A DNA stretch of 64,000 nucleotides from UBA10103 sp964437185 (GTDB lineage Bacteria > Patescibacteriota > Minisyncoccia > Phycocordibacterales > UBA2100): positions 39,540 through 103,539 of the forward strand of contig CAYTFU010000003.1 of assembly GCA_964437185.1 (NCBI GenBank), given 5' to 3'. Of the stretch, positions 8,501-16,196 are shown in pieces. The translations under genes and the position numbers were made by a program. The notes beneath the pieces were generated by a model that saw nothing but the letters and a program-made list of their open reading frames with translations, ran no database searches and was not told the origin of the DNA. The number at the start of each line of letters is the position of its first letter. Position 1 is the first letter of the stretch.

Positions 8501-8800
8501 GAAGTTTAGATCGGTCTCGTCCATAAATACGACCCAGGCCGAAGGATCGCCCCAGTCGACAGAAATGTACTGCTGATTCGCTGGGCCCGTAAAAGTATTC
8601 GCAGAAGCAATGCCACTTGCCGTCACATTGAGACCGTTCAAAGTAAGCGATCCTGATATTACGTAGTTTGCAGCTGCGTGTGCCGTGTTCGGAGCAAGCG
8701 CTACGCCCGCAAACGACATCGATATCATGCTTAGAGTTACGAAAACAGATCCCGCCTTGTCGAGAAAGGACCCCTTGTGCGCGAAGACATTAATATTCAT
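5591..8800 (-). CDS. Large cell-surface protein with Ig/cadherin-like repeats and a peptidoglycan-binding end
   Basis: This 1069-residue protein has a signal peptide (cleavage near AHA-AAN, about residue 43). After a PKD-like N-terminal part come a Cys-containing Asp-rich loop (CDDGVDNDGDGLIDYP) and about four tandem cadherin/VCBS-type repeats (about 290-660) with motifs such as YTPNAGYVGSDSFTYTISD. A second CSDGIDNDNDDG loop follows, then a DUF11 repeat (about 790-910: ITVSNSGPATASGVSVTDNLP). After a Thr/Pro/Gly linker the C-terminus (about 970-1069) resembles a PG_binding_1 domain (VKKLQTFLNEQ, ITGVFGPMTDKAVRDFQ). It probably coats the cell and is held by the wall. The gene is monocistronic with its own promoter. 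Confidence 0.85.
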   Translation of the reverse strand: MNINVFAHKGSFLDKAGSVFVTLSMISMSFAGVALAPNTAHAAANYVISGSLTLNGLNVTASGIASANTFTGPANQQYISVDWGDPSAWVVFMDETDLNFTNNSNNGIIADTPWSTSHTYSAPGSYTIRVSIHHANQAGNEGGLSTFIQTVEVVYQCDDGVDNDGDGLIDYPADPGCSGLTDDDEFNVVPGTLSVIKNVVITGGGTATADQFPISVKQGGVDVTGSPAAGSETGTEYTLTAGSYTVSEPANAHYTTSFGDDCAPGGTVTVVSGTTVTCVVTNTYFNTFPTPVSDQASTTPEDVGFSGAVTAIDAEGDVLTYAIVTGPTNSAAFTLNSNGTFSYTPALNYNGPDGFTFSVADLIGSNSGSFSITVTPVNDDPDAVNDSANVNEDSVDNVIDVLANDLISPDTAETLTVQSVGSASNGTATLDAGSVKYTPNAGYVGSDSFTYTISDDNGGTDTATVNVTVSNTNDAPNAVADAYSVNEDATLSIAAPGVLGNDTDADGDTMTAVLDTDVSNGILTLSGDGSFDYAPDANFNGSDSFTYHVNDTNSGLSGSVTVTITVNPVNDAPVSTGQSITTDQNIAVPGVLGATDVDGDPLTFATTSNPSNGSITFLNVGTGQFTYTPNLNFSGSDSFTFKANDSSVDSNESTVSITVNPLTENTLAECSDGIDNDNDDGSQGGGVDLEDADCAPFIPTLTIVKNTVGGNGTFTFNVQGMETDVEITTEGGAGSETVALDIDGSSSVSENQAQGWDFTSLVCVIDSPLESDAAVNYDGSFAGFSNLIAGDDITCTFVNTIIPTGSDIAVTKEVDDATPDNGQNVTFTITVSNSGPATASGVSVTDNLPSGLTYVSDNGEGDYATSTGVWTIGSLAANATTSLQIVATVTASAGTEVTNTAVSSHENAETNDANDDGSVVIKVNTPVVTTPTPPRTTGGGGTDFGNPTFGPGQVLGTSTGQVLGASCAPFLRDYLRISTKNDPEEVKKLQTFLNEQMKISLPITGVFGPMTDKAVRDFQASENDGVLKPWVDRGLLKQGETTGYVYKTTKRWINMLKCSSLNIPLPPLP

Positions 8801-8869
8801 ATTTTGTTAGTAATTAGGTAATAAATTGACCCTAGTAATGACTTCAGGAAAGATCTAAATTTCGGGCGT

Positions 8870-8899
8870 ACTTTACACTGTATACGGGAGTTTTGTCAA
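8870..8899 (-). promoter_or_regulatory. Promoter of the surface-protein gene
   Basis: On the minus strand TTGACA (8894-8899) is 18 bp from TAAAGT (8870-8875). This leaves a leader of about 60 nt before the ATG at 8800. The remaining gap up to 9075 holds REP copy 1 and no gene. Confidence 0.6.
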
Positions 8900-9025
8900 G
8901 ACCTCCGCATTAGACGCAATATCACAACACTACCCACGCCTCAAACTTACCACAAGCGCAAAATTGGTGAAATGGTGTGCGTAAAGTGTGCATAAATATC
9001 AAAATCTGTGGATTACACGCATCAT

Positions 9026-9046
9026 GTGGGGTTTCGTAAATCCCAC
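9026..9046 (-). repeat. REP palindrome 1, downstream of the transposase
   Basis: GTGGGGTTT-CGT-AAATCCCAC folds into a 9-bp stem with one G-T pair. The same element lies inside the transposase gene (9567-9591) and, inverted, upstream of it (9748-9772). Confidence 0.8.
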
Positions 9047-9075
9047 GTACCACCAAAATAGCCAAGTAACACTTC

Positions 9076-9729
9076 TTACTCGAGCAGGGCGATTTCCATT
9101 TTCCAAGAAATATCTTTTATGAAGCGCTGTGTTTTTGATACGACACCACCGTATGCCTCCTCGAATAATTCTCTGTTCAGAATCGACGGGAAATTTACCT
9201 GTCCCGAATAGTCAGGAAAACTGCTCCAGCGATATGTCCGTAGAAATGCCATGGCCTTTCTTTCACTTGCGATTCCGCCCTCGCGCCAGCCTTTAGCCCC
9301 TTCGAGAAAGTCGAGGGGATTGAGATGAATGTAATGCAGGATGTGCAAAAAATGCGCTTCGCGCTCGATCAGTACCTTCTTGGTGCGTCCCTGAAACAGC
9401 GCTCCCTCGCGTTCATGAAGTTCGTTGTAATAGTTGGCATACCCAACATTGAGCTTGCGAATAAATTTTGTTAGTCCTCCGTCCTCTATTTCGGATACGA
9501 GTAAATGGTAATGATTTTTCATAAGACACCACCCGTGTAAATCAATCAGCCGCTTTCGCTTCGCCAACGTGGGGTTTCGTAAATCCCACGTCTTTCGTCT
9601 ATATGCGTCTGGCGCAGGCCGAATATCATTGAATTCGTATATGTCTCGCACAAAGCGAGCGCAGTGCGCATCGTCATCAAAAATTGTTCGCTTATCTACA
9701 CCCCTATTGAGTACATGATACAGCTCCAC
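9076..9729 (-). CDS. REP-associated tyrosine transposase (RAYT, Y1/IS200-like)
   Basis: The 217-residue protein has the Y1-transposase fold landmarks. These are YHVLNRGVDKRTIF near the N-terminus, the HUH metal motif KNHYHLLV (His73, His75), and a KLNVGYANYYNELHEREGALFQGR helix with the candidate catalytic tyrosines (97-101). It then has the IHLNP motif and a C-terminal WSSFPDY. RAYTs nick single-stranded REP hairpins and probably mobilise them. Here such palindromes lie 30 bp downstream, 19 bp upstream and within the gene, where one codes for the DLRNPT region (about residues 49-54). The frame is intact, so it may be active. Confidence 0.9.
   Translation of the reverse strand: MELYHVLNRGVDKRTIFDDDAHCARFVRDIYEFNDIRPAPDAYRRKTWDLRNPTLAKRKRLIDLHGWCLMKNHYHLLVSEIEDGGLTKFIRKLNVGYANYYNELHEREGALFQGRTKKVLIEREAHFLHILHYIHLNPLDFLEGAKGWREGGIASERKAMAFLRTYRWSSFPDYSGQVNFPSILNRELFEEAYGGVVSKTQRFIKDISWKMEIALLE
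9567..9591 (-). repeat. REP palindrome 2, inside the transposase gene
   Basis: A 25-nt copy, ACGTGGGG TTTCGTAAAT CCCACGT, in the same orientation as copy 1. It is in frame and adds about eight codons to the transposase. Confidence 0.8.
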
Positions 9730-9747
9730 TCCAATAGTGTACTTTCA

Positions 9748-9772
9748 ACGTGGGATTTACGAAATCCCACGT
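9748..9772 (+). repeat. REP palindrome 3, upstream of the transposase and inverted
   Basis: ACGTGGGATT, TACGA, AATCCCACGT: a 25-nt palindrome that is the reverse complement of copy 2 with one change. Copies 1 and 3 therefore flank the transposase in opposite orientation. Confidence 0.85.
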
Positions 9773-9781
9773 GGGGAAATG

Positions 9782-10969
9782 TTAGCCGAAAGTAAATGTG
9801 TATGCCTGAAGTCCGGGATTTTCAATAAAGATTTCAAGCGTGTGCATGCCGTAGTCAGCGTCTTCAACGAGTTTGTACAACCCGTTTTTTTGGATGACTA
9901 CTTCCCCGCTTCCATTCACATCCTCCCCGCGCGCATCACCAAGCGGTTTGCCATCGCGCGTTACTTTGATCTTTATAGCGGTCTCCGCACTCGCGACGAA
10001 ATACACGCTCCTCGCGTTGTAAATATATTTTATATATGCGCCTGCAGTTTTGTTGGTCGCGTATTCGGGATGAATATTCCACGTGCCCGAAAGATAAAAA
10101 GCATTTTGTTTCAAAGTAGACGGAATCGCGAGCGTCTGTTCGCCCTCGCTCCAGAGAAGCCCGTTGCCAAAACGATCATTCCGCTCCGCGCCAAAATATG
10201 TCTCGGGGCTCTGTACGCGCCGGAGATCGCTCTCCGAAAGTCCGCCCTTCTGACTGATCGGCATATTCGTGTCGATAGAAAGACCAAGTCGCTCCGCTCG
10301 CTCAGCAAGCGCTTTCTGAATCGCGCGCTCTGTCTCGGCGTAGGCCCCCTCTCCCGCGTGATCAAACACAATGTACCCGTCGATGTCGATAAGATATTTT
10401 CGCGGCCAGTACTGGTTGCCAAACGCGTTCCACGTCTTGTATGCGTTGTCGAGAATGACAGGATACTTGATTCCGTCTTCATCTACTGCACTCTGCACGT
10501 TTTTGAGTAGCTTTTCGAAGGCAAACTCGGGTGTATGGACGCCGATGATTTCGAGTCCCTTATCCGAATACTTGCTGTACCAATCTTTCAAATACGGCAG
10601 CGTACGCTCACAATTGATGCAGCTGTAGGTCCAAATATCTATAAGGACGACTTTCTTTCCCCGAAACTCACCGATTGTGATAGGCTCGCCTTTTGTGTTT
10701 ATGTAGCCGTCGGGTGATACGAGCTCCGGAGAACGCTTAAATTGCCGTGCTTTTTTCGCTGCCTCGGAGGGTTGTGGCGATGTCGCCGGTACCTGGGTCG
10801 GCACGCTTCCTACTTCTATCGGCGCAACGTCCATAGCAAGCGCATCAGCCGTCTCGATCTCAAGGGGAGCCGCCACGTCTCCCAAGTCTCGAGAATTCAA
10901 AAATACGAGCACCGACCCGATACCGAGAGCCACGGCAACGATACTACCTATGATGAATTCGAGTCTCAT
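9782..10969 (-). CDS. Membrane-anchored TlpA/DipZ-like thioredoxin with C-terminal beta domain
   Basis: The 395-residue product has an N-terminal membrane anchor (about 4-25) and a Pro/Ala linker. The thioredoxin-like domain (about 85-225) has the active site WTYSCINCERTLPYL and the FGNQYWPRKYLID cis-Pro region. The C-terminal domain (about 270-395) matches the all-beta, carbohydrate-binding-like end of DipZ proteins. It is preceded by ccdA with a 1-bp gap. Together they look like DipZ split into two genes, in which CcdA moves electrons across the membrane to this extracytoplasmic thiol reductase. The target is unknown. Confidence 0.85.
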   Translation of the reverse strand: MRLEFIIGSIVAVALGIGSVLVFLNSRDLGDVAAPLEIETADALAMDVAPIEVGSVPTQVPATSPQPSEAAKKARQFKRSPELVSPDGYINTKGEPITIGEFRGKKVVLIDIWTYSCINCERTLPYLKDWYSKYSDKGLEIIGVHTPEFAFEKLLKNVQSAVDEDGIKYPVILDNAYKTWNAFGNQYWPRKYLIDIDGYIVFDHAGEGAYAETERAIQKALAERAERLGLSIDTNMPISQKGGLSESDLRRVQSPETYFGAERNDRFGNGLLWSEGEQTLAIPSTLKQNAFYLSGTWNIHPEYATNKTAGAYIKYIYNARSVYFVASAETAIKIKVTRDGKPLGDARGEDVNGSGEVVIQKNGLYKLVEDADYGMHTLEIFIENPGLQAYTFTFG

Positions 10970-10970
10970 A

Positions 10971-11705
10971 CTAATTGACTAATTGTAACAAGTGCTGCTC
11001 GATTCTCGTCACATCAAGAAAACCGGTATCAAGTATTTTGATCTGCAGTGCCTTGTCGGCGCCGGTAATGATGGCAATGCCGACAAGAATAAAGAGCACG
11101 CCGAGCACACGCTTTAAGAGGCCTTTGGAATCTGCAGCGAGACCAAGCTTGTCGACAAGCCTCTGACCGATAAGCGCGATCAGCATGAGGACTATGCATA
11201 GGCCGAGCACATACACGGTGAGGTACACGACACCGAGCGCGTAGCTCACGGGAAGGACCGTCGCTAGCACGAGAAAGTAGGTGGGGCTGCACGCCGAGAA
11301 TACTGGACCGAGCGCGGCTCCCATAATCACATCTCCGAGAAAACTCTTTCGCTGGTATCCCTGCGCCAAGAGTTGATTGGATCCCCTATTAAGGCCCGAT
11401 ACGAAGGGGAGATTCTCCCACAGTGCAGGAAATATGAGTATGAGACCAAACGCGAGTATGATACCACCAGAAAAAGCCTTCCAGAACGATTCGGGAACAC
11501 CAATGAGCACGGTACTCGCCTTCAGAAGCAGGGTAAACGCGATCAGCGAAATGCCGAGCGATGAGACGATCACCAACGCGCGCTTCTTGTCGGCACCCCC
11601 ATCAATCGAACCGCCAATAATTACGGGGAGAATCGGAAGAACGCATGGAGCGAGGACCGTCAGAATCCCCGAAACGAATGCGACGAACAGGAAGGAAATC
11701 TCCAT
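10971..11705 (-). CDS. ccdA: CcdA/DsbD-type transmembrane electron transporter
   Basis: The 244-residue protein has about six membrane helices and the family motifs LAPCVLPILPVIIGG near residue 20 and GPVFSACSPTYF near residue 136. These carry the two redox cysteines, one per inverted repeat. Family members take electrons from cytoplasmic thioredoxin and deliver them to extracytoplasmic thioredoxin-like proteins. Genes for two such proteins flank it: 4 bp upstream at 11710 and 1 bp downstream at 10969. All three are on the minus strand, so a redox operon is likely. Confidence 0.93.
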   Translation of the reverse strand: MEISFLFVAFVSGILTVLAPCVLPILPVIIGGSIDGGADKKRALVIVSSLGISLIAFTLLLKASTVLIGVPESFWKAFSGGIILAFGLILIFPALWENLPFVSGLNRGSNQLLAQGYQRKSFLGDVIMGAALGPVFSACSPTYFLVLATVLPVSYALGVVYLTVYVLGLCIVLMLIALIGQRLVDKLGLAADSKGLLKRVLGVLFILVGIAIITGADKALQIKILDTGFLDVTRIEQHLLQLVN

Positions 11706-11709
11706 GTAG

Positions 11710-12276
11710 TTACTGCACCTCGGCGACGAGTGTAGCGAGCGTAGCAGATCCGCTCCACTTCTTAATCATGGTGCCATCTGCCTTTACCTGAACGAATGTG
11801 TGTTGGTAGGTCACGCCGTACTTCTTTTTGAGATCGGCAGAGCTGTCGTAATTGACGTCGAGAATGGCAAGACCTTTGGGTATTGACGCTACCCTTGCTC
11901 TAATGTCGGCATCTACAGCTTTACAGGAAGGGCACCACAACGCTCGGAAAAAAAGTACAACATCCCCAGACTCAGCTTTTGCGAGCTTCTCAGCGGCATA
12001 CGCTTCATACGTGCCGGCAAACATCATCGCCTCTGCAGGAGCAGCCTCTTTCTTTTCCATCATTGCGCCGTCCTTCTTCTCCATCGCTTCAGGCGCTTTC
12101 TCCATAGCTGCATCTTTGTTCATGGCGTCTTCAGACATCACCGCGTCATTTTTCTCCATTACTTCCGCTACCTCTCCCGATTGTGCACCGCTCGATCTGC
12201 CCGAATCTGAAATTACGTAATATCCTCCTCCGAGCACAACGATAGCGCCGAAGATTAGTATGAGAATGCCGTTCAT
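11710..12276 (-). CDS. Exported thioredoxin-like protein with Met/Lys/Glu-rich linker
   Basis: The 188-residue product has a membrane anchor (about 2-22). A low-complexity segment built of Met-Glu-Lys and Ala-Met repeats follows (about 38-80: AMEKAPEAMEKKDG and similar). The thioredoxin domain has the active site ALWCPSCKAVDADI and a VTYQHTFVQVKADG strand. The start at 12276 is chosen because the anchor follows directly; an earlier in-frame start adds 15 residues. It is the first gene of the ccdA operon and is probably an electron acceptor of CcdA. The Met-rich stretch could bind copper or simply be a spacer. Confidence 0.8.
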   Translation of the reverse strand: MNGILILIFGAIVVLGGGYYVISDSGRSSGAQSGEVAEVMEKNDAVMSEDAMNKDAAMEKAPEAMEKKDGAMMEKKEAAPAEAMMFAGTYEAYAAEKLAKAESGDVVLFFRALWCPSCKAVDADIRARVASIPKGLAILDVNYDSSADLKKKYGVTYQHTFVQVKADGTMIKKWSGSATLATLVAEVQ

Positions 12277-12363
12277 AGATTTTCTTGAGCTTATAGTTCC
12301 TGTATTGTATTTTCTCCCCAACCGATGTCAAGGCGACTTTACATTTACCTGTGGATAATTGGA

Positions 12364-12729
12364 TCAATGGTACCGGGTGCTGTAGTAGCGCGCTCCCACC
12401 TTCGCTATGATCATCGCAAGCAGCGCCCACACGAGCCAGGGGTCGAGCGCGTGCGCAAAGGTCTGCACGATGATGCCGAGAAGTAGCACTCCCCCGCCAG
12501 CAAAAAAGGCCGCGCGACCAGCTACTTGCCGATGCTCAATATCTCGCTCATCAAGAGCGGATTCGGAAAGCACGAATACCGAGAAAATACCGGCGACGAA
12601 CACCGCGGCGCCAAGAATGAGCATGTGCACCATATCTGTCATCCAGAACTTCAACGGATTCACGAGACAGATCGCGAGCACCGCAAACACGAGCGCGCAT
12701 ATTCCCTGCAATATTAAGTGTTTGTTCAT
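12364..12729 (-). CDS. Small membrane protein paired with an HTH regulator
   Basis: The 121-residue protein has four predicted membrane helices and a central SESALDERDIEHRQVAG segment. That segment is typical of membrane partners encoded beside short XRE regulators. Its ATG overlaps the regulator stop by 4 bp, so the two are translationally coupled. The function is unknown. Confidence 0.7.
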   Translation of the reverse strand: MNKHLILQGICALVFAVLAICLVNPLKFWMTDMVHMLILGAAVFVAGIFSVFVLSESALDERDIEHRQVAGRAAFFAGGGVLLLGIIVQTFAHALDPWLVWALLAMIIAKVGARYYSTRYH

Positions 12730-12923
12730 AGACTAAAAATATCTTCTACCGATCTTTTAAAGTATCGCGCGATTTTGAGCGCGAGCATAACCGACGGTGT
12801 GTAATTCCCCTTTTCGATCGCAATGATCGTCTGCCGACTGACACCAACACGCGCCGCGAGTTCTTCTTGCGTAACGCCCGTTGAGGCGCGCAGTTGCTGC
12901 ACTCGATTTGTTACATATTTCAT
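12726..12923 (-). CDS. Short XRE-family HTH transcriptional regulator
   Basis: The 65-residue protein is almost only a helix-turn-helix: VQQLRASTGVTQEELAARVGVSRQTIIAIEKGNYTPSVMLALKIARYF, then SVEDIFSL. Start 12923 is chosen because the perfect palindrome TTACAGCTGTAA (12923-12934) lies directly before it. A -35 TTGACA at 12957-12962 lies further upstream. The arrangement suggests autorepression. Confidence 0.88.
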   Translation of the reverse strand: MKYVTNRVQQLRASTGVTQEELAARVGVSRQTIIAIEKGNYTPSVMLALKIARYFKRSVEDIFSL

Positions 12924-12962
12924 TACAGCTGTAACGCTACATTCTATGAAGGTACCTGTCAA
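12923..12962 (-). promoter_or_regulatory. Regulator promoter with 12-bp palindromic operator
   Basis: TTGACA (12957-12962, minus strand) is 17 bp from a weak -10 (TAGCGT). The palindrome TTACAGCTGTAA covers 12923-12934, between the -10 and the start codon, where a bound repressor would block transcription. Confidence 0.5.
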
Positions 12963-13022
12963 ACGAACTTTACATGTGTACTGCAGCGCGAAGGGGCATT
13001 ATTGCACGATATACTGCTCAGC

Positions 13023-14672
13023 ATGAATATTCGCGAAGATATCGCTCGAATCATAAAGGGCGATGCGCAGGACGACGACGCGACGCGGGCGCAGTATAGT
13101 CACGACACAAGCATTTTTGAAAAAACTCCGGCCGTGGTTGTCTTTCCGAAGGATGCGGAGGATGTGTCATCTGTCGTGAAATACGCGAACGACGCGAAGC
13201 TTGCGGGCAACCACATATCGGTAGCCGCGCGCTCGGCAGGCACCGACATGACGGGCGGCCCGCTTACCGACTCGATCTCAATGGTGTTTACAAAATACAT
13301 GAACCACATTGGCGAAATTGGTGATGATTACGCCGAGACGGAACCCGGCGTGTACTACCGAGATTTTGAGAAGGCGACACTCGAAAAACGCGGCATGATC
13401 ATGCCTTCATACCCCGCTTCTCGTGGAATCTGCGCGCTCGGAGGCATGGTCTCCAATAATTCTGGAGGAGAACTCACCCTGCAGTATGGAAAAACGAATC
13501 GCTTTGTCCGATCTCTCGATGTCGTGCTTTCCGATGGCACCAAAGCGACTTTCAAACCGCTTACGAGTGCCGAACTTGCCGAAAAAAAGGCGCTCGATAC
13601 GCTTGAAGGAAGCATTTATCGCGACGTTCATTCGCTCATCACTGAGCATGCCTCGGAAATAGAGGCCGCTCGTCCTACCGTGACCAAAAATTCCGCTGGC
13701 TACGCACTCTGGGATGTCATGAATCCGAAGTACGGAACATTCGATCTTTCGCAACTCGTCGTCGGATCCCAAGGTACGCTTGCGATTGTGACAAAAGCCC
13801 GCCTCGGCCTCGTGAAGACAAAGGAGCATCGCGCAATGCTCGTCATTTTTCTCTCAGACATCAGTATTTTGCCGGAGATCGTATCGCGCGTACTGAAATA
13901 CAACCCTGAGTCGTTTGAATCGTATGATGATCAGACCTTCAAGCTCGCGGTGCGCTTCGTGCGACAGATCGTGAGCCACTTTGGTATCGAACGAATGATT
14001 CGACTCGGCTTTTCTTTCATCCCCGAAATGTGGCTCGTGCTTACGGGCGGCGTCCCGAAGCTCGTCCTGATGGCGGAATTTGCTGAGGACACGCCTGAGG
14101 AGGCGCTCCGGCAAGCTGAAGGCGCGCGCGACGCGCTTCACGATCTCTCCGTCCAAACCAAGATCGCGCAGTCGGAGGCAGCGGCGGCCAAATATTGGAC
14201 GATTCGCCGCGAGAGCTTTTCGCTGCTGCGAAAAAATCTGAAAGGGCTTTACGCCGCCCCTTTTATCGATGACATCGTGGTGCATCCCAGCGACTACCCG
14301 AAGTTTCTTCCGGAGCTCCAGGCCATACTTTCTGAATATAAACTCATTTACACCATTGCGGGGCATATCGGCGACGGCAACTTTCACATTATCCCTCTCA
14401 TGAACCTTGGCCGCCCCGCCGATCACCAGCATATTTTGGAACTCTCGCCGCGCGTGTATGAACTCGTCGGCAAGTATCGCGGCTCGATCACGGGCGAGCA
14501 CAACGACGGCATAATACGCACACCCTACCTGCCGCTCATGTTTGGAGAGAAGATGTGCGCGCTCTTCGCCGAAGTGAAGAGAATTTTTGATCCTCTCAAC
14601 ATCTTCAATCCTGGCAAAAAAATCGGTGGTACGATTGCAGATATAGAAGCGTTTATGATTAAACATGGTTGA
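13023..14672 (+). CDS. FAD-linked oxidase of the GlcD / D-lactate dehydrogenase type
   Basis: The 549-residue protein has a PCMH-type FAD-binding domain (about 35-215: PAVVVFPKDAEDVSSVVKYAN, AARSAGTDMTGGPL, GGMVSNNSGGELTLQYGKT, VGSQGTLAIVTKARLGL). A substrate/cap domain follows, ending in HIGDGNFHIIPLM and GSITGEHNDGIIRTPYLPLMFG. The final IFDPLNIFNPGKKIGG is typical of the GlcD/DLD family. It should oxidise a 2-hydroxy acid and pass electrons to a membrane acceptor. TATACT (13010-13015) ends seven bases before the ATG, so the mRNA is probably leaderless. The stop overlaps a DoxX-like membrane gene by 8 bp. Confidence 0.85.
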   Translation: MNIREDIARIIKGDAQDDDATRAQYSHDTSIFEKTPAVVVFPKDAEDVSSVVKYANDAKLAGNHISVAARSAGTDMTGGPLTDSISMVFTKYMNHIGEIGDDYAETEPGVYYRDFEKATLEKRGMIMPSYPASRGICALGGMVSNNSGGELTLQYGKTNRFVRSLDVVLSDGTKATFKPLTSAELAEKKALDTLEGSIYRDVHSLITEHASEIEAARPTVTKNSAGYALWDVMNPKYGTFDLSQLVVGSQGTLAIVTKARLGLVKTKEHRAMLVIFLSDISILPEIVSRVLKYNPESFESYDDQTFKLAVRFVRQIVSHFGIERMIRLGFSFIPEMWLVLTGGVPKLVLMAEFAEDTPEEALRQAEGARDALHDLSVQTKIAQSEAAAAKYWTIRRESFSLLRKNLKGLYAAPFIDDIVVHPSDYPKFLPELQAILSEYKLIYTIAGHIGDGNFHIIPLMNLGRPADHQHILELSPRVYELVGKYRGSITGEHNDGIIRTPYLPLMFGEKMCALFAEVKRIFDPLNIFNPGKKIGGTIADIEAFMIKHG

Positions 14673-15720
14673 TGGGCTCGGGAAAACGTTTGCGCTCGCT
14701 GGAATTGGATTTTTCTCCTTGATTGGAAATTTCGTTCCACGCGTGGCTTCGGCACACGAAGTGTACGTCTTGGATCCTGTCACGGTGGAGCACGCGATGG
14801 CGAGTGTCTCTCCAAACCCCTTCCTTGCATATTTTGGCAACGAAATACTTTTCTTCTTTTGGGGGTTTGTGGCTGCGGTGATTTTCTCCACGATGTTTGC
14901 AGGTTCGATATTCCACGTGCTGGAACATAAATTGGGCCCTACACTTTTCGCACTCAAAAAGTATGCACTTCCTATTGCACGTATCACGGTGGGTCTTTGT
15001 TTTGTCGCATTCGCGCTTTCAGGCAACATCTACGGCTCTGAACTCTTCCTTAAGCAGGGCTTCGGAGAGGCGACCCTCCTAATGCAAATCTTCCTCACCA
15101 CCCTCGGAGCTCTGGCGACCCTCGGCCTCTTCACGCGAATAGCTGGCATCGGCATGTTGGTGGTCTACGGGCTTGCGTGGAGCGTGTGGGGAAACTATCT
15201 CCTCACGTACACTGACTTTCTTGGTGTCGCCGCACTGCTTGCAATCTTGGGCGGAGGGATGTTTTCAATTGATTCTCTCCTCGGAGAAAAGATATCGGCG
15301 ACCAATTCTTTCACCCTGAGGCTGCGCCCATATGCATTTCCGTTTCTTCGCATATGTTTCGGTTGGGGAGTGCTGTACGCTTCTATCTATGCGAAGTTTA
15401 TTCATAGCCAGCTTGCGCTCGACGTCGTCAACATCCACGACCTCACACGCTTCTTCCCTTTTGATCCCCTCTTTGTTGTGCTCGGCGCACTTATCGTCGA
15501 ATTCATCGCTGGATTGCTGGTCTTTTTCGGTGTCATGTTGCGCTGGACGCTCGTCTTTCTCGCCTTCTGGCTCACCCTCTCGCTCATCTACTTCCAGGAG
15601 CTCATTTGGCCTCACGGCATTCTCTTCGGCCTCGCCGTGGCACTCTTCTTGCATGGGTACGATGAATACTCTATCGGTGGTCGATTCTTTAAGCGAAACG
15701 GAAAGGAGCCGGTAATTTAG
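14665..15720 (+). CDS. Polytopic membrane protein, DoxX-like
   Basis: The 351-residue protein has a signal-like N-terminus (ASA-HE), an anchored N-terminal part, and about eight helices. The repeated RITVGLCFVAFALSGN and LRICFGWGVLYASIYAKF blocks are spaced as in DoxX/MauE-type proteins. Overlap with the FAD oxidase gene suggests a membrane partner, for example a quinone-linked one, which is inference. It ends with basic residues in the cytoplasm. Confidence 0.6.
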   Translation: MVDGLGKTFALAGIGFFSLIGNFVPRVASAHEVYVLDPVTVEHAMASVSPNPFLAYFGNEILFFFWGFVAAVIFSTMFAGSIFHVLEHKLGPTLFALKKYALPIARITVGLCFVAFALSGNIYGSELFLKQGFGEATLLMQIFLTTLGALATLGLFTRIAGIGMLVVYGLAWSVWGNYLLTYTDFLGVAALLAILGGGMFSIDSLLGEKISATNSFTLRLRPYAFPFLRICFGWGVLYASIYAKFIHSQLALDVVNIHDLTRFFPFDPLFVVLGALIVEFIAGLLVFFGVMLRWTLVFLAFWLTLSLIYFQELIWPHGILFGLAVALFLHGYDEYSIGGRFFKRNGKEPVI

Positions 15721-15905
15721 CGCGGAGTTTTCCACAGGTCAGATGGCGGGGCACCTGATACAGTGCAAATGGAGTTGCACTTTGACTGTTCCAATGAGGC
15801 GAGCTTTTTGATTCCCACATCCACGGGTGGGGCCCAAAACGCTCGCCTCTTGCTCTTAAACGAGGGAGGCGAGCGGCCAAGTTTTTAACATTCTGGGAGA
15901 TTGAC
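15721..15905. other. Intergenic stretch with nested hairpins
   Basis: AGTGCAAATGGAGTTGCACT forms a small hairpin. GAGGCGAGC near 15797 pairs with GCTCGCCTC near 15840, and GAGGCGAGC recurs once more. I see no coding frame. It may hold the leader of the small gene at 15906, but no known RNA family was recognised. Confidence 0.4.
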
Positions 15906-16139
15906 GTGTCACATGAACCTGAACGCCTCTCATTCGGCTTCCGGGATCAACCGTTGGCTACACTCGATGATCCGAGCGAGTCGCAGACACCTGCACCCGC
16001 GCAGCCGATTTCCCTCGCCGGCCCACCCACTCCCGGCGATGATGCACAGAGCGAAGAAGAGTCTGACCAGGACCCGTTCGGCGTCCACGATGTCGAAAGC
16101 GATCCCATGTACGAGGGCCCCAACCGCTGCGACGACTGA
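15906..16139 (+). CDS. Small acidic protein of unknown function
   Basis: The 77-residue protein starts with GTG preceded by GGGAG at good spacing. It is rich in Asp, Glu, Ser and Pro and contains PGDDAQSEEESDQDPFG. It has no cysteine pair motif and no membrane segment, and I do not recognise it. A perfect palindromic hairpin (16166-16189) follows. It belongs to the set of short Shine-Dalgarno-led single genes in this window. Confidence 0.5.
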   Translation: MSHEPERLSFGFRDQPLATLDDPSESQTPAPAQPISLAGPPTPGDDAQSEEESDQDPFGVHDVESDPMYEGPNRCDD

Positions 16140-16165
16140 ACTCCTCGCGCCGACTCCATGTAAGG

Positions 16166-16189
16166 GGCCGCCACACAATTGTGGCGGCC
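16166..16189. terminator. Palindromic hairpin between convergent genes
   Basis: GGCCGCCACA and TGTGGCGGCC form a perfect 10-bp stem around CAAT. It lies between the small acidic gene (+) and dsbB (-). There is no strong T run. Confidence 0.6.
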
Positions 16190-16196
16190 TCAAGCA

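Noticed and set aside
9026..9772. CRISPR-like array
   Set aside because: Three palindromes are unevenly spaced, one is inverted, and they fit REPs around a RAYT gene; no cas genes are seen.
13854..15029. 391-codon minus frame over the FAD oxidase and DoxX-like genes
   Set aside because: It spans two well-supported + strand genes and has no motif.
15721..15905. Possible signal recognition particle RNA
   Set aside because: CAGGTCAGATGG and a long hairpin first suggested 4.5S RNA, but the GGAAGCAGC core is missing.
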